NCBI GenBank assembly: GCA_001910725.1
Contig: MJGA01000010.1
Location: forward strand, 62,001-126,000
From: Phanerodontia chrysosporium
Taxonomy: Eukaryota > Basidiomycota > Agaricomycetes > Polyporales > Phanerochaetaceae
Length of the DNA stretch: 64,000 nt
Direction of reading: 5' to 3'
Shown: piece by piece, positions 49,170 to 62,011 of the stretch
How positions within the stretch are numbered: position 1 is the first letter of the stretch
Layout of the letters: each line of letters starts with the position of its first letter
Made by a program: the position numbers and the translations under genes
Notes under the pieces: model-generated
The model's input: the letters and a program-made list of their open reading frames with translations, nothing else
Told to the model about the DNA's origin: nothing
Database searches by the model: none

Positions 49170-52100
49170 ATGTGCTACGGCGAGAACAATGCTGACCATT
49201 GCGCAGAGTTTATCAACTCTCAGCTCAAAGCGCACTGGGAGATAGCGAAAAAATGCGCCGATGCGTACGACGGCTACAAGCCTGAATCCAAACAACATCG
49301 TCAGTACATTCACGACTTACTCCTGTGGTGAGCTTATGACCTGGATGTTGGTCAGAATATTCTCTGTCGCTCTACGAGTTCCACCACGGAAGACACAAGT
49401 CGAAAGACCGAACTTGGACGATCTCGTCTTCTACGCACAATTTGATTCTCCCTCCGTCTACTTCATTTGCAACCACGCAGCGGTCATCACTATCACCGTT
49501 CAAGATGCTCACTTCTACGATGGCCAAGATCAATCGTCCAGTACACCCGTTAGCGACCCGTACGTCAGCCAGCATTTCGTATTGGAACATATCTCATATA
49601 GAGTCTAGTAATCAGTTAAAACCCGTCCCGGAAGGGCAGCAATTCCAATTCCTCGTTCCCGTCAAGACTGAAGGGATTGCCGGACGAGCCACCGCCATCG
49701 GCGCCAGTACGAGCGAATACAAGATTGGACTCATCATCTTCGATTATAAAAGTGAGCTTACAGTCGTCTGACACGACGAAACCTACACCGACTAATCTCG
49801 ACTGCAGAGGCCCGACTCCTGGGGCCCCCACCAAAGGACATTACCGGCTGGCAGTTCCTCAAGACACACATCATGACCTATATCGCCTTCTTGCAGTCCG
49901 CTGGTTTTCACTCTTTCTTCTCATTGCCCAGCTTTGGTGAGGACCCCGCCGGCCGGAGCATGATGATAGACCACTCTCTTCTAGTCCAGCACAAGCACCT
50001 AGATCTGCTGAAGCTCGACAAGGTTCGTGACATTGACAAAGACGCCATCAGCAAGTATGTCAGGACCGCATGGGTGAAGGCAGCGATGCTCGTCGGCGCG
50101 CAGGCCCTGAGCGTCGAGAGTCGTACAATGGCATCCATCGCAGAGTATTCCAACACATGGGGGCACTCACGGGGAACGCCTTCTTCCACCTCAAGTTCGC
50201 GCCGCCAGAGGTAGTTGCTCTGTGTGACCACGAGGTCATCGTGAAGTTCGTTATAGACGATATCATGTTCTACACTTCAAGCAAGCTCGAAGGGTACGCT
50301 TGGCTATGTGATTCTCTCTGTCGTTATTCAATCCTTTCCCTCAGGGTTCCTGTCCATACATTTTCAGGGTGGACCGTTGCATTGGTGACTGAATTCAAGT
50401 ATGAGCAGCCTGAGCCAGAGGTACAAGTGTTGAAGCTCGATGTAACGAGTGAGTAGTACCGTGACTTTGTCCTCAGACTGTTTGGCTGACTCTTGACTGC
50501 GTTGATTAGGGAGCCGATTCCTGAAGTCATTCTCAGAATTTGGCGAGTTTTCGGCAAAGGCGGAGTCCGAAGAGGAAATCCGCAACTGTCTCCAGCACGT
50601 CATCCATTTCGTCGAGCAAGAGTACTTGAACGTCCTGGAGAGCGCCGACTACCATATTATCTACAAGCACGACACACGCTGGATCGCGGCTGGAGAAGGA
50701 GAAGATCTCGAGAAGACTTTCGTGTCCGATGAGGGCGAATGGCACCGACAAAGTGTCGACAATGTCAAATTAACTTCGAAAACGGCAGCATGGAGGTACA
50801 TCATCCAGAACAGTAACATGGGCCTTTACGACCAGATCACCGCATTGTCCGAGGCGGCTATTAACAACTATTACCGCGACCACTTTGTCGCAGGATCGCT
50901 GTTATCCCAGTGGAAATTCGAAGAGTTCACCGACGTGGAATTTAATTCGCCTACCGTAAGGCTCCGTAGAGACTCGCAGACCGCGATCGTGGTTTTCCGC
51001 CTCAAGTGCGGAAAAATGAAGCACATTCACCAAGGAGACCTCTACAACGCGTACGTCTGGTACCTAGCTTCTACCCTTTTATTTGACTCACGAAGACTCA
51101 TCAGGGGGGAGACATTCGATCTCGAGAATTGGCGAGTCGCGTTCGAGGTCTCGTTGAAGATGGCCGACCATGCAGTCCTTAAGGAACAAGCAGCGACATG
51201 GGCGAAGAATTTCGAGGAGACAGCTGTGGCCAAGGAATACGCAAAGTATCGCGAGGATGTCGAATACAAGCATCTCTACCTTGACTTTGGCGGTAGGTGA
51301 CGATCATCTTTCCCAATATCACATGCTCAATGAAAAACATGAAAGGCGCCGACGTCAAGTTTTTGCATGAGTTCTCGAATTTCGAAGCTCTGTTTACTAA
51401 ACAACACCGGGGCTCTGTCGGAAAGGTACAAGCGACCGTCTTCTACCTCCGCAAGCACTATATCACCGAGTTCATCAAGTCGGGATTCCATATTCTCCAC
51501 TCGATCCCCGTGTGGAAGAAACGCCACCAGGATTACCCATACGGCCTTAACGATGCTCACTTCCACGTGTACGCTTCACAGGCGACAGTACAGCAGGAAG
51601 TTAGCGAGTACCAGCACATTTCCCACTCGACGATCGTGATCGTAGGAAACTGCGACGAGTTTGGGACACCAGCGATTCCAATGCAATTCTGGACTAAATG
51701 GGTTGCGCATGCCGGGCGTTTTGCGTCGTACGGAACTGTCGGTCTGAGCAGCAAGCTGTTCCTCAACGCAAAGGATGGATTACTCGATATCTTGTCGCGC
51801 ATCAACGCCGATACGTCGATTATCCCCAAGTTCTCCGGCATTACCGCCGGCAAGTGGGACCTCAAGCTCGTCGGCTGGTCGAAACACGAGGAGCGCAAGA
51901 ACAGTCCGTGTCCGTTCGGCCTCAAACAGGACAACACGAACGAAGACCTTCTCGAGTACGTATGGCATTGCAAGGATGACTGGGACTACCAACACCAGCA
52001 CGGTCACGGCGACACTCATTTCGTCAGCGGCAACTTCAAGGTCATGTGTAAGCCTTTCCGCAGTTGTTTTCGTTCTCTCCTTTAATACTCGTGCAGCCGA

Positions 52101-52825
52101 GACGACCAATCGACTCCTCATACCGACTGTGTTCAAGTCGGGCACGATGGAGATTAAGATGCAGGGCGAGATCCGCCTAGTCCTCAACGTCGAAGACCAG
52201 GATCCTTGGAGGTACGTATAGAACTCTGCTTGAAGACCGGTCTCAACTCACTTTGTAGCTCAGGTCGGAGACGTATGCCAGCTGGTTCGCCTCACTCTTC
52301 GTCCACTCGGAGCCCAGTGGACTACGCGCTACCATGGTTTCGAACCCGGTACAAATCAAGGTGGAGAAGACTGAGGGCGCTGGCGCGCCACTAGCCACGA
52401 AGCCCGATCTCCTTCTTGCTGAAGCTCTTCCAAAGACTGTTGTACTGAAGAAGGCCGAGGAGCAGTTCGATCATCTCAAATATACGTGGAAGTCGTGCTA
52501 CCCGGGCGCCGCCGCATACCGTCTCGCCAATCCTGTCTTCAACCGCCGCGGCGACCTGCTCTTTGAGGTCCTACCCCATGTCGCCTCCACATCAGCCCAG
52601 AACGAGGCCGATGGTACGAGTCAGTCGCGCATCGCTCCTCTGGCAGCTCCTGGCCTTGCGAACGTGTTCGGCCCGAAGCAAGGCCGTCAGGCCAAGTTGC
52701 GGCGAGGCCCTCGCACTGCTGGCAATGGTTAGTGGCACGCTGTCTTTATCGTTTTTTTGCTTCTGATTCCATTTATTTCTGAAGGTGGTGACACCCCGAA
52801 TGGGAATGCCAATCCCGCGCAGTGA
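49170..52825 (+). CDS. Paralogue A: large protein of an unrecognised family with three-fold internal repeats
   Basis: The ATG at 49170 (MCYGENNADHCAEFINSQLK) matches the start of the neighbouring paralogue at 54338. The product is roughly 1,000 residues with no signal peptide. A helical motif recurs three times: MTYIAFLQSAGFHSFFSLPS (about 49870), VEQEYLNVLESADYHIIYKH (about 50610) and LRKHYITEFIKSGFHILHSI (about 51450). Between the copies are beta-rich modules such as YFICNHAAVITITVQDAHFY, VALCDHEVIVKFVIDDIMFY and VRLRRDSQTAIVVFRLKCG. A C-terminal block has IVIVGNCDEFGTPAIPMQFW. The protein ends GGDTPNGNANPAQ. Two frame slips (about 49405, and the G run 50159-50163) each look like one missing base. 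No known enzyme motif is seen and no function is assigned. Confidence 0.7.
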
Positions 52826-54337
52826 GATGAACGTGAGCAGTGGACGCTCGCGAACGTCAAGGAAGTCGTAGACCACCGTCGTACGCTTTCGATACCCATA
52901 ACATGGTTAACCGTGTATACTACGTTTTGATAGGAGCATGTTTTTACGTTATGATTGATTTTTGGAGACTCTTGGCAGCGCCGCTCACAGCGCCACGTAG
53001 TATAGTCTCCAGAATCCGAAGTCTGCTCATCAGCCTCTTGTTTGTGACTGGTCGATCGTATTTCACACGATTCACAACGTATGTAGCCCACGACATTCTG
53101 GATTGTCTCGACCTCCAGATCCAATATTCTGGGACGCTTTGAATATCGAACGCAAGTGCTTTTGATCAGGGTATACTGGCACGTGACTAGCAGCGTTTTT
53201 GACCCATAGCCGCCGCCCCGGGGCCGGTGGACCTGCGTCCATCATTGACGACGCAAGCTAGCAATTTCTCGCTCTTAAGCTGCGTGGATATTCTCTGTTC
53301 AATCTTCAGTGAGTACATGAGACATATGAACTTGCGATTTCGTCTGGGACGCAGAAACAAGCGACCATCTCTCTGACAAGAGGCAGAACGACACAACTTT
53401 TGGGCAATAGCACACCTTGGCCGCTTACGTGTCCGTTTCTTTCCATGTGTAGGCAATCACCATACGAGGAGCGTTGGCATCTGCGGGGTATTCCAACGTA
53501 GAGCTCAGGCTCTGGCTATGGTGTGGCTGATGATCGCCTCAAGACCATTTCGGACTGAGAATCTTCTGTGGTATGCTCCACAGTTCACAAAGACCCTAGC
53601 TGGAAATGATCTATGAAGTGCTTGGTTTGCTGACAAGGCACCTCATGTACTCCTGCAGGTCTAATTGGTGCCGAACGCGGAAACCGCTGTCACAGATCCA
53701 TTCATGGCCACCATCGGCCGCAAATATTGAACGCGATTGCACGACCCTGCGATGCGCATCCTATTGCACGACGCCTGGCTCACCTTGTGACCCAGCTGCG
53801 CACTTGCTCGCAAGCGCTAGGGACCGCACTGCTCGTCTATCCTTCCGCTTCGTGGGCTATGGCACACACTTGCCTATAGGTAAGTCCAGGATTTGTGGCT
53901 GCGCGCTGGAATTTATCATCAGCTCTGGGGCTGAATCTCTAACATTGAATCTATGAGATCGTGCCGTCGCGCGGCCCCACAGGACCGAAACTCCTACTTC
54001 CCTTCCAATCGCCGTGGCAAGTCATAGCCTCGAACCTTGTACACGGCTCGCACAGGCGTGTATCCATCCGATACGGTCCACCGCAGCTTACCTTCCGCCC
54101 TCTACAGTTACGATTGCTCGTGATATGAATCGTGTGCTACTGAACTCTACCACGTCCAATGTAACGCACCCTGCCCGCACCGCCCTACGAAGGTCCTTAT
54201 TGCAATTTCATTGTGCGTGGCGGAATCGCGCAGCGCAAGGAATAACTGCTTGTTGTGAGCAGTCGCGGCGCATATAAACTGGAGTCCTCGATAATCCCTC
54301 TGCAACCCCTTGCACTCACTCCCTGCCTCAATCCACC
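52826..54337. other. 1.5-kb spacer between the tandem paralogues
   Basis: No gene is supported. The right end carries the promoter of paralogue B. No repeat that might have mediated the duplication was noticed. Confidence 0.5.
54273..54278 (+). promoter_or_regulatory. TATA box of paralogue B
   Basis: TATAAA within GCATATAAACTGG lies 65 bases before the ATG at 54338, a spacing close to that in paralogue A. Confidence 0.6.
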
Positions 54338-57300
54338 ATGTGTTACGGCGAGAACAACGCCGTTCACACTGTATCCTACCTCAACTCACAGCTGCATGCG
54401 CTCTGGGAAATATCTTCGCAATGCCTCGAAAGTCACGACACGCATCTCAAGCCCGACTCTAACCACCGTATGTTCCCCAAACACTTACACCGTTCGCCTT
54501 ATCCGCGGCTCATTCGCCTCCCACTCAGGATACTCATACGCTCTTGCCGAATACTACTTCGGCAAGCACCGTCCCGCTGCACAAGCTTGTGTGGCAGATA
54601 TGTGGTTCCATGCGACGTTCAAGTCTCCCGCGCTCCGCTTCCTCTGTGATCACGAAGCCCTAGTAACACTCAGTATCGAGGAAGGTCACTTCAACGTTGA
54701 CTACCTTCGTGCTTCAGACTTCACTGCGGCCGAAGTGTAAGCTCAATACTGTGTCTGGCATCTTACATGTCGACTCACCCAGCGACAGCGCTCGTAACAA
54801 GCCAATCAAAGATTTGACTGTCACATTCCGCGTTCCCTTCAAAAGGGCTGGTATCAGAGGGCGAGATACAACCATCGGTACTGCGGAGAATGTCATTAAT
54901 ATGTTCGTCTTCGACTTCATGAGTGAGTGAGCCCCTCCCCTCTGTCCTGTTCGAGAATTCATGGATTCTTCAGATGCTATGCTCACCGACATCTCGGATC
55001 CTAAGCTTGAGAAACAATGCCTCGAAACATATTTGCAGCATTATCTCAGATTCCTCAAGCTCGCAGGCCATCACGTCCTCTTTTCTCTTCCAGACTTCAA
55101 CGCCGAGAGTCAGAGCATGCTCATAGACTTCTCTCTAGCGGCAGAGACCCTCCCGAGCTTCACGAGATTCAGGGCGTGGCCATCGAAGAAATCAACCGCT
55201 TCCTATCCACGTCCTGGCTCAAAGCCGCCATGCTTGCCAGTGCACAGAACGGCGAGACACACGATCGTCCGGCCATAGCGCTTGCTGAGTACCGCAGCAC
55301 GTGGGTCCTCCACGAGGAGGAAGTCCATTTCCACCTCATGTTCGGGCCCCCGAAAGTTGCCGCTTTGTGTAACGAGGAAGTACTGGTGTACTTCAAGGTC
55401 GACGAAGCATCGTTTTATGAGGGCGTCGATTTTGATAAGTAAGTCAGTCACCAGCAAGTCAGTTTCCAAGCTCTGATCAAGTCACAGGGAACCGTTCGAA
55501 AAGTTCCGCGACTGGGAGGTCGCAGTATTGTTTAATATCATTCGAGAGACCGAGGATGAAGGAAAGGTTATTCAACTGAAGATCGATACCCAGAGTAAGT
55601 TACCCATATCATTCAACGGGCTGTGCACTGACCACTCTATCAGGAAACCGCTTCATGCAACAGTTTTCCACTTTCGCCGGACGGGACAAAAAGTTGGAAG
55701 ACCACGAGCACTGCGTGGACTATGTCGTCGATTTCATTACCGGCGAGTACCTGAACGTTCTCGAGAACGCGGGGTCCCATGTTATCTATCACCACGACGT
55801 CCGCTGGCCAAAGCTTGCTGCTGGTTTCGAGGAAAACCTGGTCGAGGAGACCGAGCTGGTCGACGCAGAGTGGACACGCAACGAGGTCACCGAGGATGGC
55901 CGAAGCATGTCCAAGGTTGCTCTTTGGCGCGAGCTGACGCAGAACAGCGACATGTGCGGATTCGATGTTGTCACTGCGCTCTCCCAGACAGCCATCAATG
56001 CGCAATATCGTTCGAACTGGACGCAGGCCAGCGCAGAGTCGGGCGATTCCGTTTTAAAGACTCTCCTTGCGCGCTGGAAATTTGATGAAAGCTTCTCCGC
56101 CGATTTCAAGCCTCTGACGGTGCGCCTACGCAGCGATGGCAAGGCCGTCATTTCCTTGAATATCCAGAAAGGCTTCCTGAAACCCTTGCGTGACATTGCC
56201 CAACGCTACTGAGTATGTCTTATTGAATGGTAACGTGCATTGGCCGTACTGATTCGACTACTTAGCAGTGACACAGATTTTGAAGACTGGCGCGTCGCTT
56301 TTGAGGTAGAGCTGAAGATGTGCAACCATTCGGAATTGCTGTCCGGTGATGCCCAGTTCCCCGTCGGTCCCGAATGGCAAGCCGCGTTCAAGGCTTCTCG
56401 TGTTTACCAGACCTTTGCGGATGAAGCAGCCGCCGGCGTCATTGGCTTCAAGCACATCTATCTCGATTTCAAAGGTGAGCTCGGGACATAGTGCATGTGA
56501 ACACGTTCCTCATCCTTTTATTTGAAGGCGTTACCTTCTGAACGAATTCTCTCGCTTCAACGGGATTTAACCTCGCAGAGCCGTCGTTCTATCGACAGAG
56601 TGCAAGCTGCCGTCGTCTACCTCCGCGACCATTATCTGAAGCAGCTCGCGTCTGCGGGACACCATATCCTCTACACCATCCCGATTCTAAATGTTCGCCC
56701 TGAGCACTTCGATCAGCGGCTCTATCACTGCCTCAGCAGCGTCATCTTCCACGTCTACTCAAAGCAGGCGTCCAGCGAGCGTAGCTGGAACGAGCAATCC
56801 CGCACGAACGAGCCTATCATCATCATCCTGGGTATGTGCGGTGGCCGAGCCATGCCCGCCTCCATCATGCAGTACTCGACAGACTGGGTTGTTCGTGCTG
56901 GGAGGTTATCCTCCTTCGGCACTGCTGCGGTCTCTTCTGGGTTGTTCCTGCGAGAAAGACTACTCCCCATCTTATCCAAGGTCAATGCGAAGACCACCAT
57001 TATTCCGCGATTTTCAGGAATCGAGCGCGGAACCTGGAGGCTTGCGCTTGGCTGCTGGTCAGAACACCCGGAAAGGAAGAATGAATATTGCGCTTTCGTC
57101 CGTGATCATTCCGGCAGCCAGGAGGGCGCTCTCAAGTTCCAGTGGCAGCACCAGGATATATACCATTACGAGCATCGCGGTGGTCAGTACGTCAGGAGCG
57201 GGCGATACTCCGTCGCATGTAAGGACCCCGTGTTAGCGCGTGGTATGATATGGGCTGATGATTACTTGGCTACGCTTTAGGTATCACGGACAATTATCTC

Positions 57301-58898
57301 GAAATCCCCACCACCTTCAAGCATGGGACGATGGAGATCAAGACAGGTGGCAGAGTCACACTTCAGCTATCTGTGGAGACTTCAACGAGGTGGTGGTATG
57401 TTGTGATTTTGGCATCACCTGGCGTATTGAGAGCTGAACATATGTTGGACAGCTCGCGCTCTGCCGCTGACTGGCAAGCATCTATCGCCGTGCATTCAGA
57501 GGCCAACGGCTTGAAGATCGTTCCAGTACGGCAACCGACCCAGTTCATGAAACCAGTTTCGGAAGGCGATACCGATGCGTCCCTGGCTCTTGATCCTGAG
57601 GCCCTGCTCAGGCAGGTGATCCTGGCGACGAGCATCGATTTGAGTGAAGCAGCCATAGAGTTCCAGATCTTCGAACAAGCCTGGCACTCGTGCTGGCCAG
57701 GAATGGGCGCGTACAACCTAGTCCAGCCCGTCTTCAACTCGAGGGGTGATTTGCTACTCGAGATTCAGTCCCGTGCAGCAGCAGCAGCAGCGACGGACTC
57801 TGCTAGCTCCTCCCCTACGTCTAAGTTCAAGCCGAAGAAACGCCGCGTTCAGCCAGGATGTAAGTATCTCTGGTGCTCTCTGGCAGTACATATTGACAAT
57901 TTTGCTCTATAGTACAACCATATCATGCCACTGGCGGCTCCTACTCCCTCTCGCGCCAGCCGAGCTTCGAATTCTTGCACGTCGATACCGGAAGCACGAG
58001 GATGCAACAGTCTTTCTCTCGCAACAACAGCGCGAACGAAGGACTCTCTACCGAACCTGGCTCTTTCTCGAGCACGGCGTCACCTTTCCCCAATATGTAC
58101 GGCGACGATTCGCCGACGGGCCAGAAATTCTCGCAGCCGCAGGATTCTGCGGGCTTCGGAGCTTCTCCTTCATATGATTCTCGCCAGCATCCCATGCCCA
58201 TGCCCAACATCGTACGCCCTCAACCCACTGTAGGCAGCCGTCCCGCGTCTTCGATGTCGAACAGTCAACGCACGACTTACTTCCAGAACGGCTCCTCTAC
58301 ATTCGTCGACAGCGCTAGCTCGTACTCCTCCCCTCGGCAGCAACCAGAGACGGGCGAACGCACCAGCGCATTCGCTCCGAACGCTATCCCAGGGATTCAC
58401 GTGACGGAGACGCACGAGTCTCGCGAGGAGCACTTCACCTCGTCGTCGCCACCGTTCTCTGGAGCCCCATTCCGTATGCGCTCCCCGCCACTGGCGGCCC
58501 CGCGCCCGTCGTCCGCGGCTAGCATGCAATTCCGCATGTCTGGCACCGCGAGCGGCCGTGCGACGCCAAGCACCACGCAGTACCAGACGACGTCCACCGT
58601 GATCGACGTCGGTTCCCTCGAGGGGCGCCAGATGATGCGTGAAGGCATGAAGCACCTTGGGCGAGCCGGAATGGCTGCGTCCACGGCCGTCTTCGAAGGC
58701 TCCGCCATTGGGTACGGGCTCGCTGGAGGAGAGTTCCGCTCGAGCTCGCGTGCATCCAGCAGGAGCGGAGTCATCTCTGGAAGCACAATGAGTATGTCCG
58801 GCGGCGCTGTCCACTCGTCTAGCGTCGAGCACGGCAGATTCGGGCAAGGGGGCTTCCCTGCTAGCGGAGGTTTCACTCATGTAACGACTTATCAGTGA
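54338..58898 (+). CDS. Paralogue B: same family as A, with a long Ser-rich C-terminal tail
   Basis: The start MCYGENNAVHTVSYLNSQLH aligns with paralogue A over nearly the whole length. Helical motifs are YLQHYLRFLKLAGHHVLFSL (about 55030), FITGEYLNVLENAGSHVIYH (about 55735) and LRDHYLKQLASAGHHILYTI (about 56620). Beta modules include LRFLCDHEALVTLSIEEGHF, VAALCNEEVLVYFKVDEASF and VRLRSDGKAVISLNIQKGFL. The C-terminal block has IIIILGMCGGRAMPASIMQY. From about 57910 a tail of some 330 residues, rich in Ser, Pro, Gly and Thr, is added that A lacks. It contains a small Gly/Ala segment, MKHLGRAGMAASTAVFEGSA. One frame slip near 55150, within SLAAE then PELHEIQGVAIEEI, suggests a missing base. The junction at about 56215-56270 is also unresolved. 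Function unknown. Confidence 0.72.
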
Positions 58899-59148
58899 GG
58901 CCTCGATTGGCTTTCAATGTTCTGAAGTATCTCGCACACAGTATCATGTCATAGCTTAGCTATACGCAATACACTGTCTGTGTTCTCTCACTATTCTGCG
59001 GCGATTCCTCTTCCCAATTGCCAGTGAACGCTACTTAATGACGAAGTCGTGTGTGGCGGACCCGGAGGACTCATGACTAGCATGGGCATTCATAATGACA
59101 GAGGCTGACTCCATGGTATTCGGACGGAGATGAGCTCTAGCGTAGAAC
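58899..59148. other. Convergent spacer between paralogue B and Spc34
   Basis: These 250 bases separate the converging 3' ends of paralogue B (+) and the Spc34-like gene (-). Nothing else is seen. Confidence 0.5.
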
Positions 59149-61072
59149 TCACAAATCAAACTTCACCACCTGCTCGCCCCCTCCTCTCTCAATCTTCAAC
59201 AACCTCTTCGCTACACATCCGTATATCGGCCGCGTCACGCCGGCAGCAGCACCCTCGGCCTTCGAAAGGACGTCTCGTAGCGCGCCTAGCGACATGGAGT
59301 AACTCGGCGGACTGTTGAGTAGTGCGAGGAGCATGTGCGCTGTCAGGATTTGCTGGCCAGTCGGCGCAGGAGAGTGCGAGCCAGAGGCTAGCGAGGATAG
59401 GCTCGATGCTGAGGGAGAGTCCAGCGAGGGGGTTTGGGCTGCAAGGGACTGCAAGTGTGCGCTGTTAGACCAAAGGATGTCAGGTTACGTCCAGAGATGC
59501 AGATGCATCTGTGCACATACATGGTCTCTTGTGCCTTCATAGGGTGCTGAGGATCGTAGTGACGTCCTGGCATGATCGTTTCGCCAATCGTTGCCCAAAT
59601 CTTAGCCTATATGCGGTCTATCAGAAACATCAGTGCATGCACATGCACCTCTACTCACCACGATGGTCTCCAGCTCGCTCGACGAAGCCGACGCACTCGG
59701 TTTCTCTCGTTTCGGTCGCGCGTCAGACGTAGTGCGAGTAGGTCGTGTCGTCTCGGGCTGCGGTGGCGAACGTACTGTCCTGCGCGCGGATTCTGCAGGA
59801 GGCGAGCGAACCGCTGAGCGGACAGACTCTGCCGGGGGCGAACGAACGGTTCTGCGTTTGGGCTCTGCAGACGGTGGCTTGGCAAGCATGACGGTCACAT
59901 CCTCGTCCGCATCCGGTTCCGGGAGCGACTGCCCAGGCGCGCTTTCACGACCGGTAGTAACGTCCGGCGATGATTGCTGCACGTCGGGATCGAGGGATGT
60001 ATCGCGTGATCGCGCAGTAAACTGTAGAGCACGCGAGGACGCTCCGCGTATTCGCGGTACAGGCACTTGCATGGGGGTATCGAGCGAACCGGAAATGTTG
60101 CTGACGTCGATGTGCTCGTCGGTGAGCAAGTCGCCTGTGAAGTGGAGCGTCCGCGCTGCCGCGCCAGGCGTGTTCCAGAAATCTTGCTCCTGCTCATCAG
60201 GAGGTGGTCCTTGCGGCTCAACGGGTGCTCGAGATGAGCTCTTAGACGCTTTCGAAGAATTGGGCTTGCGGAGTAAAGCCTCTTTCTGTATCAACGATAT
60301 ATGAGTGCACACAGAGCGTTGGGGCAGCAACAGACACACCTGCTTCTTCAGCTCTGCTATACGCGCCTGAGCTTGAGCTATACGACGCTCCTCCTGCTTA
60401 GCAAGACTTCTCGGTGAGACTTGAGGTTGGCTAGGGTCTGACGCGCTGGTCTACTTAGTTGACGATTGAGGTTCCGCGAAATGGGTCGACTCACTTGCTT
60501 GATTTTCTCGTTCAACAATCGTACGTTATCTCGAAGATGTTGGAGTTGCTCAAGGATATATTCCGCTTGCTCTTGGTATCGTGGCATAGGTCGGATGGAC
60601 TGACTAGGGCCAGTTGTCCGTGAGCAAACTACACAAGAAAGCCGGATATGGTCACTCACTATTTGTCCAAGAACTTCAAGGCCGCATGCACATATACCTC
60701 CGGCTCATGCTCCCCCGGCTTCTGTCCTTGTTCCCTCTTGTAGTTCGCGGGTGGTTTCCGGAGAGGCGTCGCGATTGGCAAAGCCACACGCGTTATCTCG
60801 GCTTTGGGGCCTGCAGGCGCATCTTCCTGCGTGGCATAAGCTCCCCCGTGTTGCGTAGGTTGTATCAGAGTGAATAACCCGAGCTCTGAGGGGTCAATGT
60901 CGCGAATCAGGTCACCCAGAGGCGTCTGCAGGACGGCGCGCGTGAAAGGACCGGCGGAGGAACCTGACGCGACTTGCCCGCCTACGTCCTGCTTTCCTGT
61001 CGCAGTTGCATTGGCTCGTATAGCGTCTGCGAGGTGTGCGAGGCGATCAACATGGTCGGAGAGGGTCGCCAT
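59149..61072 (-). CDS. SPC34: DASH complex subunit Spc34-like, several exons
   Basis: Minus-strand gene from ATG 61072 (MATLSDHVDRLAHLADAIRA) to the stop at 59151-59149. The N-terminal region has FTRAVLQTPLGDLIRDIDPS then ELGLF, matching the Spc34 motif in which a helix is followed by LIRDxxPxExxLF. The middle holds a coiled coil (QAEYILEQLQHLRDNVRLLN; QEERRIAQAQARIAELKKQ). A long disordered Ser/Pro linker contains a repeated AESxRxxVRSPP unit. The C-terminus, ILTAHMLLALLNSPPSYSMS then VTRPIYGCVAKRLLKI and VVKFDL, looks strongly conserved. The DASH/Dam1 ring couples kinetochores to microtubule plus ends. The RSPP repeats are potential proline-directed kinase sites, consistent with cell-cycle control (inference). 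The intron near 60500 fits best with a short 44-base form. Confidence 0.82.
59750..59860 (-). repeat. Tandem repeat inside the Spc34 linker
   Basis: A unit of about 39 bases encoding PPAESxRxxVRS is present about three times in tandem. Each copy adds an SP site. Confidence 0.6.
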
Positions 61073-62011
61073 CGGAGGCCGATACGGAAGGTTGTGGTCG
61101 AAGATGAGGGATTGGGCAAAGGCCCTCGCGCCTATCTGTGATTTCCACCAAGCCGCTCATATCGCGACGAACACGCATTTGGAACCCTGCTTTCTTGTCT
61201 ATGCCATCCAACACGTCTATCGCAGGTTTTTGCTGCAAACATATGGTGGCTCATGTCCTCTCCGAAACGAAAGTCCCGGTCCTGAGGGTCTCGGGCGCGG
61301 TGAACGTCGACGCGTAAATGCGCAATGCGCGTCGGGTGACGTCGGTCGTGCCGCATGGAGGAGAGTATTATCGTATTCGCCGCGTAACGATACTCTGGAC
61401 TGCTAAACTCTATACCTCTCAACGCTTCATATCACCGTATAGACACAACGACCCAATCAGGATGATGTACATACTCAAGACGTTTGGAGGATGTCGATGA
61501 GCCTGGCTGTTATTCTCCGCGCGGGGTGTTCACGTACCGCCATGCCCTGCCGTTGGAGCATCTCGTACACCTGTTAGCATTTCATGCCGCCGTGCACATG
61601 TATCACACTACGACATGAAATGCTCGAGGTACGTGGGGAGCATCTGCGAATGCTGCTAGTCCTTTGATCATCAAAGGCATAGACCAGTCAGAGCAAACGC
61701 CATACATCTTCAAGTCGCGTGAGCCTCAGCGATATATATACGCTACGATACCAATCTTCCAGCTGAAGCTCCCATTGTACTACGAATAGATTGACGGTCA
61801 AGTGCTTGGATCGTGGAAAGAACATGCGTTGAAAAAATACAGATAGGAAGTACAACGAATACTCTAATCAGTACAAGGGGTCGCTGAACCGTTGCAACGG
61901 TCAACGACGTTCCCACACAGATACCCTGGCGGCGCGATGCGGGAGTCACCTGTGAAGTGGGGATTTCATGTCGTGTGTGATAGAAGCCGACGCAAAGACC
62001 GATGCATAGGC
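61073..62011. other. Spacer between Spc34 and the HMG-box gene
   Basis: No gene is supported. An alternating AT-rich stretch occurs near 61732-61742. A hairpin-like pair, AGCATTTCATG at 61575 and CATGAAATGCT at 61614, may form a small stem. Confidence 0.4.
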
